52,330 nt of DNA from NCBI GenBank assembly GCA_009698845.1, contig WLPI01000003.1, positions 1 through 52,330 of the forward strand, written 5' to 3'. The translations under genes were made by a program, and so were the position numbers. The notes under the pieces are model-generated. The model was not told the origin of the DNA. It made no database searches and worked only from the letters and a program-made list of their open reading frames with translations. The stretch comes from Actinomycetota bacterium. Lineage in GTDB: Bacteria > Actinomycetota > Actinomycetes > Nanopelagicales > Nanopelagicaceae. The stretch's first letter is position 1, and each line of letters starts with the position of its first letter. Positions 37,420 to 47,750 of this stretch are shown here, in pieces.

Positions 37420-38579
37420 CTTTGTCTTTTCTTAATTAGCTCAGTTCTCACTTCTGGATCTCGTAGTGCGACTCCTACGACAAATCCAAGTGCACAAAGC
37501 GTTGCAAGGAGTGCTGATCCCCCATAGGAAACCAGAGGCAACGTCACACCCACAACAGGAAGCATGCTGGTTGCAGAACCGATGTTAAGAAATGATTGAA
37601 CCGCGATCCAAATACCAATTCCAGAAGCTGCATATCTACTCATAGGATCCTGTGCGCGCAATGCAATTCTAAATATGGAATACACCAAAATCCCAATAAG
37701 GATAAGCACTGCCAAAGTTCCAACTAATCCCAACTCTTCACCGATAACGGAGAAGATGAAGTCCGTATGTGCTTCGGGAAGATTTCCCCATTTTTGCCTA
37801 CTGCCACCAAGTCCTACACCGAAGAGTCCGCCGCTAGCAAGACCCAGCAAACTATGTGCTGGCTGCCACCCGAGATCTTTGTAATCTTCCGGTGCAAATG
37901 GATTGAGAAATACTAGAAAACGCTTTGATCGATATCCGGAAGTTAGAATTAACACAGCAAAGACAACTGCACCTATCGCAGTGATGCTTCCAAGAATTTT
38001 CATTTTTATTCCAGAGACAAACAGTAGTCCTGCAAGAATCATTGCAATCACAGACGCAGTACCTAGGTCATTGCCCATCATGACGAGGATGAGAACCACT
38101 ATGAATGCTGGCGTGATCAGCTTAAGTACATTTGTGTTGAATCTTCCTTTTAACTCTCGACGCGAGAGTTGGAAACTTGCCCAGATAATCATAAAGAATT
38201 TTGCGAACTCACTTGGCTGGACATCAAAGAAGCGTAAATTGATCCAGTTAGTATTTCCATGAACCGTTTTTCCAACGCCTGGGATGAGAAGAATTCCAAG
38301 AATTATGATGGAAACAATGAAACCGTACTTTCCGATTCTCTCCCAATTCTTAGTAGAAAGTTTAGAGAGATAGATTGCAATCGGGATAGAGGCTACTAAG
38401 AAAAGGAACTGTCTGATTACAATTGAAAGTGCTGAGCCGCGAGTATCGATGGCGTGAATTGAAGATGCAGAGAACACCATAATTAGTCCAAGAAAACTCA
38501 AGGCGCCTGCCGTTGCAAGGAGCATGTATAGATGATTTACAGGCTTGGTGAGGATTGTCTGCGGGGATTTATGCTTCAT
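37416..38579 (-). CDS. ftsW: SEDS peptidoglycan polymerase FtsW
   Basis: 387 aa, about ten membrane helices. FtsW polymerises lipid II at the septum with the transpeptidase FtsI. SEDS motifs are VFSASS, QPSEFAKFFMI, PEAHTDFIFSVIGEELGLVG and the C-terminal LPLVSYGGSALLATL. The basic tail is KKRQR. ATG 38577-38579 overlaps the murD stop by 11 nt. Confidence 0.97.
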   Translation of the reverse strand: MKHKSPQTILTKPVNHLYMLLATAGALSFLGLIMVFSASSIHAIDTRGSALSIVIRQFLFLVASIPIAIYLSKLSTKNWERIGKYGFIVSIIILGILLIPGVGKTVHGNTNWINLRFFDVQPSEFAKFFMIIWASFQLSRRELKGRFNTNVLKLITPAFIVVLILVMMGNDLGTASVIAMILAGLLFVSGIKMKILGSITAIGAVVFAVLILTSGYRSKRFLVFLNPFAPEDYKDLGWQPAHSLLGLASGGLFGVGLGGSRQKWGNLPEAHTDFIFSVIGEELGLVGTLAVLILIGILVYSIFRIALRAQDPMSRYAASGIGIWIAVQSFLNIGSATSMLPVVGVTLPLVSYGGSALLATLCALGFVVGVALRDPEVRTELIKKRQR

Positions 38580-39966
38580 TGTTGATTACTTTCTTCACTG
38601 CCCGAGTGAATCTATCTCCGCGATCTGCGTAAGAAATAAACTGATCCATCGAAGCGCATGCTGGTGCCAAAATAACGGTATCTCCTGCAACTGCCTTTTC
38701 GCGTGCTTGCTTGACAACCGTCTCCATTAGCGAATTATCTTCACCGCCACGCGTGTACTCGGCAGGCGTCTGAATTGCAATGATTTCAACACGAGGTGCT
38801 CGTGCTTGTAATTCACGTGCGATCAAATCGCGATCTTGGCCGATAAGAATTGCTACCCGCACACGAGATTTCACTCGCTCTACTAATTCATCCATAGGTG
38901 CACCTTTTGCGAGCCCGCCGGCAATCCAAATGACTGACAACGCAGACATAATTGACGCCGCAGCTGCATGTGGGTTTGTTGCCTTTGAATCATTGACCCA
39001 CGTGATGGAGTCTTTCTCTAGTACGCGCTCAATTCGATGTTTTCCTGGAGTAAAACTCTTAATCGCATCCCTAATACTTTCGTGAGATACACCAATTGTT
39101 CGTGCAAGGCCTGCAGCAGCGAGTGCGTTCGAGACATTGTGTGGGGCAACTGGAGTGACTTCAGTAAGTTCTGAAATCATCGCAGCCTCTTCTGGGTTGG
39201 CAACAAAGGCGCGATCAACTAGAAGTTCCTCGACTATTCCGAGTTCTCCTGGGCCTGGAGTCTCGAGTGAGAAAAATACTTTTCTCCCAAGCCAGTGCTG
39301 GGTACGAGTAACAATCTCGCCATCATTTGCATTAAGAATTCCTGTGTTGCTCTTATCCAGAAGAGAAATCTTGGCTTCAGCATACGCATCAAAACTTCCG
39401 TGCCAATCTATATGATCATGAGCGATATTTAGAATGGCAATGGATACGAAATGTGCATCTTCTAGCCAATGCAACTGAAACGATGAAAGCTCGAGGATGA
39501 GATATTCGTAATTCTCTGTAGCTTCTACTGCCTCAATGACGGTTGTACCAACATTGCCACAGGCCAGAGCCGAGAAACCGCCTGAGCGAACCATGTGCGC
39601 AGTGAGTTCTACAGTAGATGTCTTTCCGTTAGTTCCTGTAAGGCCGAGCCACTTTTGTGATGGTTTTTTCAAACTCCAAGCAAGATCAATCTCATTAATT
39701 ATAGGAATGCTTGCCGCGCGTGCTGCAATAACGAGCTGATGGTCTTCCTGCCAGCCGGGCGAGACAAGGAATAAATCAAATTGTGAGAAATCTACAGAAC
39801 TTGGTGCAAGAACTTCATAGGCCTCTGTGGCCAGGATTTTTTCATCCGTGAATGTAACAACTGACCCACGTTTAGTGAGAGCGTGTGCAGCTGCAATTCC
39901 TGTTACACCTGCTCCGGCAATAAGGATTCGTTTTTCACTGAGGTCGCTATATAAATTTTGGGCCAT
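38569..39966 (-). CDS. murD: UDP-N-acetylmuramoyl-L-alanine--D-glutamate ligase
   Basis: 465 aa from ATG 39964-39966, which has AGGA about 6 nt upstream; an earlier in-frame GTG overlapping mraY has none. It adds D-Glu to the stem peptide. The Rossmann N-domain opens RILIAGAGVTGIAAA; P-loop GTNGKTS is at 111-117; NIAHDHIDWHG and NDSKATNPHA are conserved. It lies 14 nt after mraY and overlaps ftsW. Confidence 0.96.
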   Translation of the reverse strand: MAQNLYSDLSEKRILIAGAGVTGIAAAHALTKRGSVVTFTDEKILATEAYEVLAPSSVDFSQFDLFLVSPGWQEDHQLVIAARAASIPIINEIDLAWSLKKPSQKWLGLTGTNGKTSTVELTAHMVRSGGFSALACGNVGTTVIEAVEATENYEYLILELSSFQLHWLEDAHFVSIAILNIAHDHIDWHGSFDAYAEAKISLLDKSNTGILNANDGEIVTRTQHWLGRKVFFSLETPGPGELGIVEELLVDRAFVANPEEAAMISELTEVTPVAPHNVSNALAAAGLARTIGVSHESIRDAIKSFTPGKHRIERVLEKDSITWVNDSKATNPHAAAASIMSALSVIWIAGGLAKGAPMDELVERVKSRVRVAILIGQDRDLIARELQARAPRVEIIAIQTPAEYTRGGEDNSLMETVVKQAREKAVAGDTVILAPACASMDQFISYADRGDRFTRAVKKVINNEA

Positions 39967-39980
39967 AGATTTCCTAGAAG

Positions 39981-41039
39981 TTATCCAGCAACCCACTCTG
40001 TGTAGAAGAGTCCTAGGCCAAGTGCAACGCTCAGTCCAGCAATAATCCAGAATCTCAGCACAATGGTGACTTCTCCCCAGCCCATTAATTCAAAGTGGTG
40101 CTGAAGTGGAGCCATTTTAAATAGTCGCTTTCCACCCGTTGCCTTGAAATAAAGCACTTGTAGTGCCACCGAAAGAGTAATAATTACGAAAATGCCACCT
40201 AGCGGAATAAGGAGTAACTCCACTCGTAATGAAGTGGCCAGCCCTGCCAGTGCTCCACCAAGTGCTAGCGAGCCTGTATCGCCCATAAATATTTTTGCAG
40301 GTGAAGCATTCCACCATAAGAATCCTGTACATGCGCCCGCAAATGCTGCAGCAACTACAGCAAGATCAAGAGGGTCACGAACGTTGTAACAATTATCTGT
40401 TGCAACAACCGCACAACTTTGTCCAAATTCCCAAACTCCAATAAGCACAAAAGCTAGGAAGGTCATTACAGAGGCTCCGGTTGCTAATCCGTCAAGACCA
40501 TCGGTCAGATTGACCCCGTTGCTAGTTGCAGTCACCATGAAAGCAACCCAAATAACTACCAGTACTACCCCAAGCGTGATGCTGGTATCTCGTACTGTTG
40601 AAAGTTGAAGCGAGATTGGTGTGAGACCGTCTTTGTCAGGAAAATGTGTTCCGAGGTACCCAAAAGTTGCCGCGAAAACAACTTGACCAAAAATTTTTTG
40701 TTTTCCTGAAATCCCTGCAGAATTTTGGCGAGAGACTTTCATGTAATCATCAATGAATCCAACCAACCCAAGAGCGATTACAAGTCCAAAAATCAAAATT
40801 GCAGAAACTGAAATAGGACTTCTCATGACTAGGTGAGCAAGAAGATATGCAACGAGTGCAGCAAAGATGATGATGATGCCGCCCATTGTGGGTGTACCGC
40901 GTTTTGTGTGATGGCTAGATGGACCATCATCTCGAATTATCTGGCCATAGCCTCTACGAGCTAACGCCTTGATGAGAGCAGGTGTTCCGAAAAGGGAAAA
41001 GAAAAGGGCGAGTGCTCCAGCAATCAAAATAAGTTTCAC
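39981..41039 (-). CDS. mraY: Phospho-N-acetylmuramoyl-pentapeptide transferase
   Basis: 352 aa, ten predicted helices. It links phospho-MurNAc-pentapeptide to undecaprenyl phosphate to form lipid I. Signature segments are [23 protein letters not shown] (Asp pair), [12 protein letters not shown] and [12 protein letters not shown] plus the C-terminal QHHFELMGW. Start GTG 41037-41039 overlaps the murF stop (GTGA). Confidence 0.98.
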   Translation of the reverse strand: MKLILIAGALALFFSLFGTPALIKALARRGYGQIIRDDGPSSHHTKRGTPTMGGIIIIFAALVAYLLAHLVMRSPISVSAILIFGLVIALGLVGFIDDYMKVSRQNSAGISGKQKIFGQVVFAATFGYLGTHFPDKDGLTPISLQLSTVRDTSITLGVVLVVIWVAFMVTATSNGVNLTDGLDGLATGASVMTFLAFVLIGVWEFGQSCAVVATDNCYNVRDPLDLAVVAAAFAGACTGFLWWNASPAKIFMGDTGSLALGGALAGLATSLRVELLLIPLGGIFVIITLSVALQVLYFKATGGKRLFKMAPLQHHFELMGWGEVTIVLRFWIIAGLSVALGLGLFYTEWVAG

Positions 41040-42415
41040 GCTTCGTCCTCCCTTTCACTCCATTGTGCTGATATCGCTTCGGCTAACACTTCTAATTTCT
41101 CTGATCTGGATGCTTTAACAAGTACAACATCTCCTGGGTTCATGCTTTGCGCGATGACAAGCGCTTGCTCTTTGTCATCACACACATGAACCATGCTCGA
41201 CCCATTTTCTGGCAGATGCAGTGCATATTCGGGTGCGCCCACACAAACTAGATGATCGATTCCAAGCTCTGAGGCAAGGGTGCCAATTGCGGCATGGTCA
41301 GATTGGGATGACTCGCCGAGTTCATGCATCTTTCCTAAGTAAGCCCACGATTGCCCGCCACGCTCTTGGGCAAATAATGACAATGTAGAAAGTGCCGCTG
41401 CAGTGGCTTCGGGGCTGGCGTTATAGGCATCATTAATCAAAAGCAGTTGAGGTAATTCGATGATCTCCATGCGCCATTTAGCCCGGGTTTCGGCCGTCGA
41501 CAAACCGCCTGCAATTTGATCGAGAGTTAATCCAAGTTCAGTTGCAACTGCTGCAACGGCTAGTGCATTGGCAACTTGGTGAAGTCCGACGATGCGTAGT
41601 CCGACTGCACTTCGCCCTTCAGGAGTCACGAGATCAAAATGAGCACGACCTTCTCTGAATTCAATGTCAGTCGCTCTTACATCGCAATCAGAACTCTCTC
41701 CAAAAATAACTTTTTTACCTTTGTGCAGTGAGGCCATCGCCGGTGTGTATTTGTCGTAATTCCCTAAGATTGCTACTGCGTTGTCTTGAAGTGATGAAAT
41801 GAGTTCTGACTTAGTTTGAGCAATCTTTTCTATCGAACCAAACTCGCCTAAATGAGCAGAACCAACTTTAAGAACTACACCTATATCTGGACGCGCTATT
41901 AATGCTAAACGTGCAATATCACCAAGATGACGTGCACCCATCTCGACGATACAAAACTTAGTCTCAGCCGTACATTGCAAGAGCGATAATGGGGCACCAA
42001 GATCATTGTTGTAATTCCCACTTGGACTGACTGTGGGTCCTACTTGAGATAGAACCGAATTCAGTAGCTCTTTTGTCGTTGTCTTACCTTGTGAACCCGT
42101 AATCCCAATGACTTTTAAGTCCTTCAGTGAACTTCTTACATAGTGAGCAAGCTTCCCAAGAGCAACAGTCACATCCGTCACCAGAATATGATTTCCATTC
42201 ACTGGTTTGCTGCAGATAACTAAGACTGCTCCGTTATTTAGCGCCTCTTCTGCGAAATTGTGGCCATCTGTATTTGCGCCTTCCAGCGCAAGAAAAATAG
42301 AGCCTGCAGTAGCCAATGAAGAGTTAAGAACTGGTGCTGAGGTAACCGTGACATCGTCTCCAAAAAGTTTTCCTTCGACAACTTTTGCAATCTCGGATGC
42401 GCGTAGAGATATCAT
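41036..42415 (-). CDS. murF: UDP-MurNAc-tripeptide--D-alanyl-D-alanine ligase
   Basis: 459 aa Mur ligase adding D-Ala-D-Ala. P-loop GSQGKTT at 107-113; [23 protein letters not shown] and [10 protein letters not shown] are family motifs. ATG 42413-42415 overlaps the murE stop by 4 nt, and its stop overlaps mraY. Confidence 0.97.
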   Translation of the reverse strand: MISLRASEIAKVVEGKLFGDDVTVTSAPVLNSSLATAGSIFLALEGANTDGHNFAEEALNNGAVLVICSKPVNGNHILVTDVTVALGKLAHYVRSSLKDLKVIGITGSQGKTTTKELLNSVLSQVGPTVSPSGNYNNDLGAPLSLLQCTAETKFCIVEMGARHLGDIARLALIARPDIGVVLKVGSAHLGEFGSIEKIAQTKSELISSLQDNAVAILGNYDKYTPAMASLHKGKKVIFGESSDCDVRATDIEFREGRAHFDLVTPEGRSAVGLRIVGLHQVANALAVAAVATELGLTLDQIAGGLSTAETRAKWRMEIIELPQLLLINDAYNASPEATAAALSTLSLFAQERGGQSWAYLGKMHELGESSQSDHAAIGTLASELGIDHLVCVGAPEYALHLPENGSSMVHVCDDKEQALVIAQSMNPGDVVLVKASRSEKLEVLAEAISAQWSEREDEA

Positions 42416-43896
42416 TTCTTCTTCTCAATCGCTTGCGCTAAGTGCAACCTGTCATCAAAAGCGGTGACGACGCCATCAATTTCCTGTCCATTCTCGTGAC
42501 CTTTACCGAGTATCAGCACTGTATCTGTTGGCAATGCAAGGTTTACAGCATGTTCTATGGCGCGTGCTCGGTCTTCGATGACAAGACTTGGTGATGTTAC
42601 GTTTAGCCCAGAAGTCATTGCCTTAAGAATATCTGCTGGCTTCTCACTGCGAGGGTTATCGCTAGTAAAAATCGCGATATCGCTACCATCGATAAGTGCT
42701 TTGCCCATAAGTGGGCGCTTGCTCGAATCGCGGTTTCCACCACAGCCCAGAACTGCAATCACTCTGCCCGCTGTGAATTCGCGAGCAGCTTTCAAAACAT
42801 TGCTGACAGCATCTGGTGAATGTGCATAATCAACGAGCGCTGCAAAATCTTGACCGATATTGACTGGATCAAGTCGGCCTGGTGCGCCCACAAGGGCGGG
42901 AATAATCATTGCCATTTCGATGGGATCTACTCCCGATTCATGTGCGATTGCAACCGCCAAAAGAAGATTATCGAGATTGTATGAACCTACTAGGTAAGTC
43001 CTACTCTCAATTAAGATTCCACCAGTTCCAAGCATCTTGAACTCATAACCTTTTGAAGTCGCATGCACCTCAGTGAAGTGCCATTCTGCTTGTGAATTTG
43101 AATGCGAGATAGACGCGAAGGGGATTTCGCATTCTTTTGCAAGTCGAGCACCGTACTCTGAATCAATGTTGATAAAAGCCCGATCAGCATATTCGTTGGT
43201 AAATAGTTTGGCTTTTTCTCTGAAGTAACTTTCCATATCTCCGTGGAAATCTAGATGGTCTTGACTCAGATTGGTAAAGCCAACCATTGCAAAATGCGAG
43301 CCTTTGACTCTCTTGAGTGCAATTGCATGGCTTGAAACCTCCATGACAAGGTGTCGCATATGTCTTTCTCGCATTACCGCTGCAAGTGACTGCAATTCAG
43401 GTGCTTCAGGCGTCGTTCTAGAACTCTCAATAACGTCCGAACCAATACGCGTTTCAACTGTCCCGATAAGCCCATTATCCCGGTGCGCTGCTGTAAAGAT
43501 TTGATTAAGTAGCATCGTAACCGTGGTTTTCCCATTTGTTCCAGTGATGCCGATGGAGGATAGATCACGAGTTGGATTCTTATAGAGTGATGCTGAAACG
43601 ATTGCTGCCGCAGTGCGCACATCCTTAACGATGAGAGTTGGAAACTCTTTTACAAACTCTGCACCAGTGGCATCGGTGAGCACTGCAACTGCACCTCGAC
43701 TTCTCGCACTTTCAAAGAAACTTGCTCCATGAACGTTCGCGCCCGAAACTGCAACAAAGAGATCGCCTGCTTCAACGTCTATATCCCGCAGTGCGACGCC
43801 AGTAAAAGTCGCATCTGAGGAATTGAGAAACTCTGCGCCTACAAGGTTTACCACCTCAGAGAGTGCGAGGGAATACGTTGTAAGCGGGCGAATCAT
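42412..43896 (-). CDS. murE: UDP-MurNAc-L-alanyl-D-glutamate--2,6-diaminopimelate ligase
   Basis: 494 aa. P-loop GTNGKTT at 119-125; carbamylated-Lys region FREKAKLF; the specificity motif DNPR at 413-416 indicates meso-diaminopimelate rather than lysine. This predicts a meso-DAP (A1gamma-type) wall. ATG 43894-43896 overlaps the ftsI stop; murF follows with a 4-nt overlap. Confidence 0.97.
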   Translation of the reverse strand: MIRPLTTYSLALSEVVNLVGAEFLNSSDATFTGVALRDIDVEAGDLFVAVSGANVHGASFFESARSRGAVAVLTDATGAEFVKEFPTLIVKDVRTAAAIVSASLYKNPTRDLSSIGITGTNGKTTVTMLLNQIFTAAHRDNGLIGTVETRIGSDVIESSRTTPEAPELQSLAAVMRERHMRHLVMEVSSHAIALKRVKGSHFAMVGFTNLSQDHLDFHGDMESYFREKAKLFTNEYADRAFINIDSEYGARLAKECEIPFASISHSNSQAEWHFTEVHATSKGYEFKMLGTGGILIESRTYLVGSYNLDNLLLAVAIAHESGVDPIEMAMIIPALVGAPGRLDPVNIGQDFAALVDYAHSPDAVSNVLKAAREFTAGRVIAVLGCGGNRDSSKRPLMGKALIDGSDIAIFTSDNPRSEKPADILKAMTSGLNVTSPSLVIEDRARAIEHAVNLALPTDTVLILGKGHENGQEIDGVVTAFDDRLHLAQAIEKKK

Positions 43897-45698
43897 TCTT
43901 TCTTATTCGCAATCTGAGTTGCTTGGTGCGCCTTCAGTTCGGCTTTGTTGAGCGCAACAGGGAGAACAGTTGTTCCTGTTGGAGCAACATTTTCGGACTG
44001 TAAAACAAATGTCATTACTTTCTTAAAGACTGGCCCACCAAGAGCTCCTCCGTAGTAACCATTCTTTGGTTCTTGAAGAGTAACGCTGATGACATATCGA
44101 GGAGAATCTGCTGGTGCGAATCCGATAAAGGAAGCTGTGTAACCGCTGTACTTTTTTGTACGAGAGTCATAACGCATTGCAGTTCCAGTTTTCCCAGCAA
44201 CTCTGTATCCAGGGATTGCCGCACTAGGCGCCGTTCCGTGTGCTGATACAACGTTTTCCATCATCAAACGCATCTTTATGGCGGTGTCTTCACTAATGAC
44301 ACGAGTCGTGGTTCTATTTCCAGCTGGCGTGAAATGACCAGATGCATCACTAGTTCCAGCAATTACTGTAGGAGAAACACGAAGACCGTTGTTTGCAATT
44401 GTTGCAAACACACTTGTGGCCTGCATAGTCGTCACAGAATAACCCTGGCCGAATGCAACTGTTGGCGCGGTTGTGCCTGACCAATCAGAAACTGGACGCA
44501 AAATCCCTGCAGACTCTCCTGGAAGTCCTGATCCAGTTTTTATCCCGATCCCAAATTTCGTTAAGTAGTCATGCAAAGTGTCATGGCTTAAGGTCTCGCC
44601 CACTTTGATTGTGCCAGTGTTGCTTGAAACAGCCAAAATTCCAGTGCTTGTTAAATACTGAATTGGATGTTTATCGTGATCATGAAATTTTGATCCTCCG
44701 CGAGTTAATGAGTAAGGAACCGAAAACACTGTTGTTGGAGTAATGGTTTTCTCTTCAAGTGCGGCTGCCATGGTCATTACTTTTCCAGTTGATCCTGGTT
44801 CGTAGACATCCTGAACAGATGGGTTACGCATCAATGAAAGTGCAACCTTTTTTGTATTGTTTGGATTAAATGTCGGCGCAGTTGCATGGGCAACTATCGC
44901 TCCAGTCTTTGGATCCATGACTATGACTGTGCCACTCGATGCAGCCGAACTCTTAACAGCCGATGCAATCGCTTCTGCTGCAACCCACTGGACGTCTCTG
45001 TTTATTGTGAGGCGTATATTTGTTCCAGCCTTAGCGGCAACGAGTTCCTGTTGGGATCCAGGTATTTCAGCGCCATTGCCTCTTGCATATGAATATCTAC
45101 CTTCAGTTCCAGTGAGTGTTGAATTCAATCCTGATTCAATGCCAGATGCGCCCACTCCATCAGATCTAACAAAACCAATCAAGGATGAAATCAATTCTCC
45201 TGACGGATATTCGCGGATGAATACTCTCTCTGGGAAAAAGCCAATGATTCGCTCTCCGAGATCCTTGTTCTCGAGGACTTTGTTGTAGTCGTTGAGAGCT
45301 TTTGTGAGCTGGTCCCACATTGCAGGTCGGGCATTTCTCATGACTATCGCATACTTCCGCGTGCCAGTGATGCTGGTTTGAATATCAGTTTCGGACAAAC
45401 CAAGAATCGGAGCTACAAATGCAGCTACTCGAGCTGGATCAGTAATTTGAGTTTGATCAACAACTATGTTGATAGCAGAAACGCTGCGTGCAAATGCAAT
45501 TCCATTAACGTCAGTAATCTCTCCACGAGGTGCCTGAATAACACGCGTGGACTGCATCTCATTACTAGCTTTAAGTTGGTACTCACTTGCTTGAATTATC
45601 TGAACTCGAATCAATTGGCAAGCGAAAATTGTTAGAATTCCCAGAATCACGGTGAAGAGAATCGCAATGCGTGATTTAGATAAAAGTAGATTACCCAC
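43893..45698 (-). CDS. ftsI: Septal peptidoglycan transpeptidase (class B PBP)
   Basis: 601 aa. N-terminal helix (~10-30), dimerisation domain with RGEITDVNG, then the transpeptidase with S303-x-x-K306 (EPGSTGKV), S358-S-N360 and K503-T-G505. No PASTA domains are seen. It crosslinks septal wall as partner of FtsW and is a beta-lactam target. Start GTG 45696-45698 with GAGG 6 nt upstream, overlapping ftsL by 8 nt. Confidence 0.97.
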   Translation of the reverse strand: MGNLLLSKSRIAILFTVILGILTIFACQLIRVQIIQASEYQLKASNEMQSTRVIQAPRGEITDVNGIAFARSVSAINIVVDQTQITDPARVAAFVAPILGLSETDIQTSITGTRKYAIVMRNARPAMWDQLTKALNDYNKVLENKDLGERIIGFFPERVFIREYPSGELISSLIGFVRSDGVGASGIESGLNSTLTGTEGRYSYARGNGAEIPGSQQELVAAKAGTNIRLTINRDVQWVAAEAIASAVKSSAASSGTVIVMDPKTGAIVAHATAPTFNPNNTKKVALSLMRNPSVQDVYEPGSTGKVMTMAAALEEKTITPTTVFSVPYSLTRGGSKFHDHDKHPIQYLTSTGILAVSSNTGTIKVGETLSHDTLHDYLTKFGIGIKTGSGLPGESAGILRPVSDWSGTTAPTVAFGQGYSVTTMQATSVFATIANNGLRVSPTVIAGTSDASGHFTPAGNRTTTRVISEDTAIKMRLMMENVVSAHGTAPSAAIPGYRVAGKTGTAMRYDSRTKKYSGYTASFIGFAPADSPRYVISVTLQEPKNGYYGGALGGPVFKKVMTFVLQSENVAPTGTTVLPVALNKAELKAHQATQIANKKE

Positions 45699-46107
45699 GT
45701 TTTACCTCGACTCCTGCAGCCCCGCTGAGGTCAAGAAACACGGGAGTCTCCGAAGGGCGCATACCAAGTCCTGCGGCTGCTTTTGCAAGATTTTCTGGAG
45801 CAGCATAAGAATCAATAGAGCGATTAATCGCATCACGTTGATCTGCCACGTGCTTTGCCTCTAACTTCAATTCTGAAAGCGTAAAGGCGTCTTGTGCAAG
45901 AAGAGTGTTAACGCCAAGTAGAGCAAGGAATCCGGCGAGACTAACCACCGTCAGAAACTTTGCGAAGTACTTATGTGTTGCACGCGCTCCACTTGTCATA
46001 TCTGGAAATAGGCCCAAAATGATTTCTGCGGTGCGCTCTCCTACTGGTTTGCGATTTCGACCAGGAATTCGAAGCGAAGATTGAATTCGAGCAGTTGCGA
46101 GTGACAT
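45691..46107 (-). CDS. ftsL: FtsL-like septum protein
   Basis: 138 aa. A cytoplasmic basic N-terminus of ~48 residues, one membrane helix (KFLTVVSLAGFLALLGVNTL, ~50-70), then a heptad-like coiled coil (LSELKLEAKHVADQRDAINR). This plan and the place between rsmH and ftsI identify FtsL/FtsL-like proteins, which with FtsQ and FtsB activate FtsWI. Sequence is poorly conserved, so the call rests on layout. ATG overlaps the rsmH stop by one base (TAATG). Confidence 0.85.
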   Translation of the reverse strand: MSLATARIQSSLRIPGRNRKPVGERTAEIILGLFPDMTSGARATHKYFAKFLTVVSLAGFLALLGVNTLLAQDAFTLSELKLEAKHVADQRDAINRSIDSYAAPENLAKAAAGLGMRPSETPVFLDLSGAAGVEVKRG

Positions 46108-47051
46108 TAGGCAGCCACCCTCTCTATCGCACGAAGTCGCACAGATGCAGAACGTGGGTTATTAGCTAGCTCTTCATCAGACGGAGTCTCACTTGATCGA
46201 AAAACGAGAGAGAACTTCGCTGCATACTCCGGTAGTTCAACAGGAAGATTTCGTGGACTCTTTGATGTAGAAGCTTCAGTAAAAATCTCTTTTACGATGC
46301 GATCTTCAAGCGATTGGAATGACATGACTACTAGACGGCCACCGACCATGAGTAGTTTCAGCGCTTCAGGAAGTGCTCGTGAAATTGCACCAAGTTCATC
46401 ATTTGCTTCTATGCGTAGCGCTTGGAAAGTGCGCTTTGCGGGATTGCCGCCGGTACGTCGAGTAGCTGCCGGAATGCTCTCCTTAACAAGTGTTGCGAGC
46501 TCGGTCGTTGAATTCAGTGGCGCCTTTGCGCGAGCTTTGACAATGTTTTCAACGATTCGAGTGGCAAATTTCTCTTCGCCGTATGTGCGCAAGATATTTA
46601 CAAGTTTTCCGGGCTCGTACGTGTTAAGTATTTCGGAGGCAGTGATTCCACGACTGCGGTCCATTCGCATATCAAGTGGAGCATCTTGGGAGTATGAAAA
46701 TCCGCGATCAGATTCATCAAGCTGAATTGAAGAGACACCAAGATCAAAGAGCGCGCCGTTTAAATGTGTAAATCCAAAGTCAGCAACTACTGTTGAAATT
46801 TCATCGAATACACAATGTGATGTCTTTAGCCGATCTCCAAAACGTGCAAGTCTTTTAGTTGCGCGCTCTAAAGCAATTTCATCACGGTCAATTCCAATTA
46901 CAGTCAGCTTTTCAAATCGTTCGAGCAGTGCCTCTGTGTGCCCACCAAGTCCAAGAGTTCCATCAACAACAACTGGGTTATCACTCGCTAGAATTGCAGG
47001 AGCGAGCAGGTCTACACATCGATCGCGCATTACAGATATGTGTTGCATCAT
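46107..47051 (-). CDS. rsmH: 16S rRNA (cytosine1402-N4)-methyltransferase
   Basis: 314 aa from ATG 47049-47051, with AGGAAG 8 nt upstream; the adjacent second ATG is also possible. A longer in-frame form from 47105 would read through the 3' arm of the leader RNA and is rejected. It methylates C1402 of 16S rRNA in the P site using SAM. Motifs are VDGTLGLGGHTEALL (SAM), GIDRDEIAL, FDLGVSSIQLDESDRGFSY and PDMT-like PLDMRMDRSRG. It starts the rsmH-ftsL-ftsI chain. Confidence 0.96.
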   Translation of the reverse strand: MMQHISVMRDRCVDLLAPAILASDNPVVVDGTLGLGGHTEALLERFEKLTVIGIDRDEIALERATKRLARFGDRLKTSHCVFDEISTVVADFGFTHLNGALFDLGVSSIQLDESDRGFSYSQDAPLDMRMDRSRGITASEILNTYEPGKLVNILRTYGEEKFATRIVENIVKARAKAPLNSTTELATLVKESIPAATRRTGGNPAKRTFQALRIEANDELGAISRALPEALKLLMVGGRLVVMSFQSLEDRIVKEIFTEASTSKSPRNLPVELPEYAAKFSLVFRSSETPSDEELANNPRSASVRLRAIERVAA

Positions 47052-47087
47052 CTCCCCCACTTCCTGTTCACTCGTTGCTTGTTTTCT

Positions 47088-47204
47088 GCGCTCATCTCTG
47101 GTCACCGCCGGCCGACGGATCTATTTCGATAGCGACGTCGGGGAAGGGACGTCGCTGCCGGCCCAACTGGTAAGGAGAGGTCGGCGGTGGCCACAGATGA
47201 GCGC
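47088..47204 (-). ncRNA. Structured RNA upstream of rsmH (candidate mraW motif)
   Basis: A 22-nt arm at 47088-47109 and one at 47183-47204 are inverted repeats matching at 20 of 22 positions (outer GCGCTCATCT, inner CACCGCC). Inside is a perfect 9-bp hairpin AGCGACGTC/GACGTCGCT (47131-47139 and 47148-47156); its loop reads CCTTCCCC on the transcribed strand. The element is GC-rich in an AT-rich spacer between mraZ and rsmH. It matches the place, and as I recall the CUUCCCC loop, of the mraW RNA motif known from actinobacteria; identity with that family is not tested here. Likely cis-control of the wall operon. Confidence 0.72.
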
Positions 47205-47274
47205 TCTATGTAGTTTTTGTCTTTCTGATTCAGTTGTACTTCTTATTTAGTTTTAAATGTTTTTTGCTGATGTC

Positions 47275-47706
47275 TTAAAAAAGTCCCGGAAAAACTTCTT
47301 CAGAAACATCAGCAAAACTTTTTTCGCGATCCGCGAGATATTCATTCCATGCAGCGCTATCCCAGATTTCAACGCGAGTATTTGCGCCAATAACGACGCA
47401 CTCTTTTTCAAGACCTGCATATGTGCGAAGTCCTTGTGGAATAGTCACGCGACCTTGGCGATCAGGAATTTCATCGTGTGCACCGGCAAACATCACGCGC
47501 TGGTAATCGCGAGCGCTCTTTGCAGTAACAGGTGCTTGTCGCAACGTTTCAGTGATCGTTGCAAATTCAGTTGCAGGAAATACATACAGGCATCTCTCTT
47601 GTCCTTTAGTAATGACAAGTCCTGGTGAAAGCTCTTCGCGGAATTTCGCGGGAAGGATCAGGCGACCTTTTTCATCAAGGCGGGGTTCGTGCGTGCCGAG
47701 AAACAT
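47275..47706 (-). CDS. mraZ: Transcriptional regulator MraZ
   Basis: 143 aa from ATG 47704-47706 with AAGGGG 6 nt upstream; an in-frame TTG six codons earlier is unlikely. Two tandem SpoVT-AbrB-type domains: [22 protein letters not shown] (split here as residues 2-23) and the second [19 protein letters not shown]. MraZ forms a ring and represses the division and wall cluster by binding repeated boxes in its own promoter; four phased boxes are present at 47751-47790. Confidence 0.95.
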   Translation of the reverse strand: MFLGTHEPRLDEKGRLILPAKFREELSPGLVITKGQERCLYVFPATEFATITETLRQAPVTAKSARDYQRVMFAGAHDEIPDRQGRVTIPQGLRTYAGLEKECVVIGANTRVEIWDSAAWNEYLADREKSFADVSEEVFPGLF

Positions 47707-47750
47707 CAGATACCCCTTCCCCAAGTGGTGGTGAGCGTGTAATCCCGCTC

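Noticed and set aside
47052-47105. Longer rsmH protein starting at a GTG
   Set aside because: The frame would run through the 3' arm of the structured leader RNA; the ATG at 47049-47051 has a better ribosome site.
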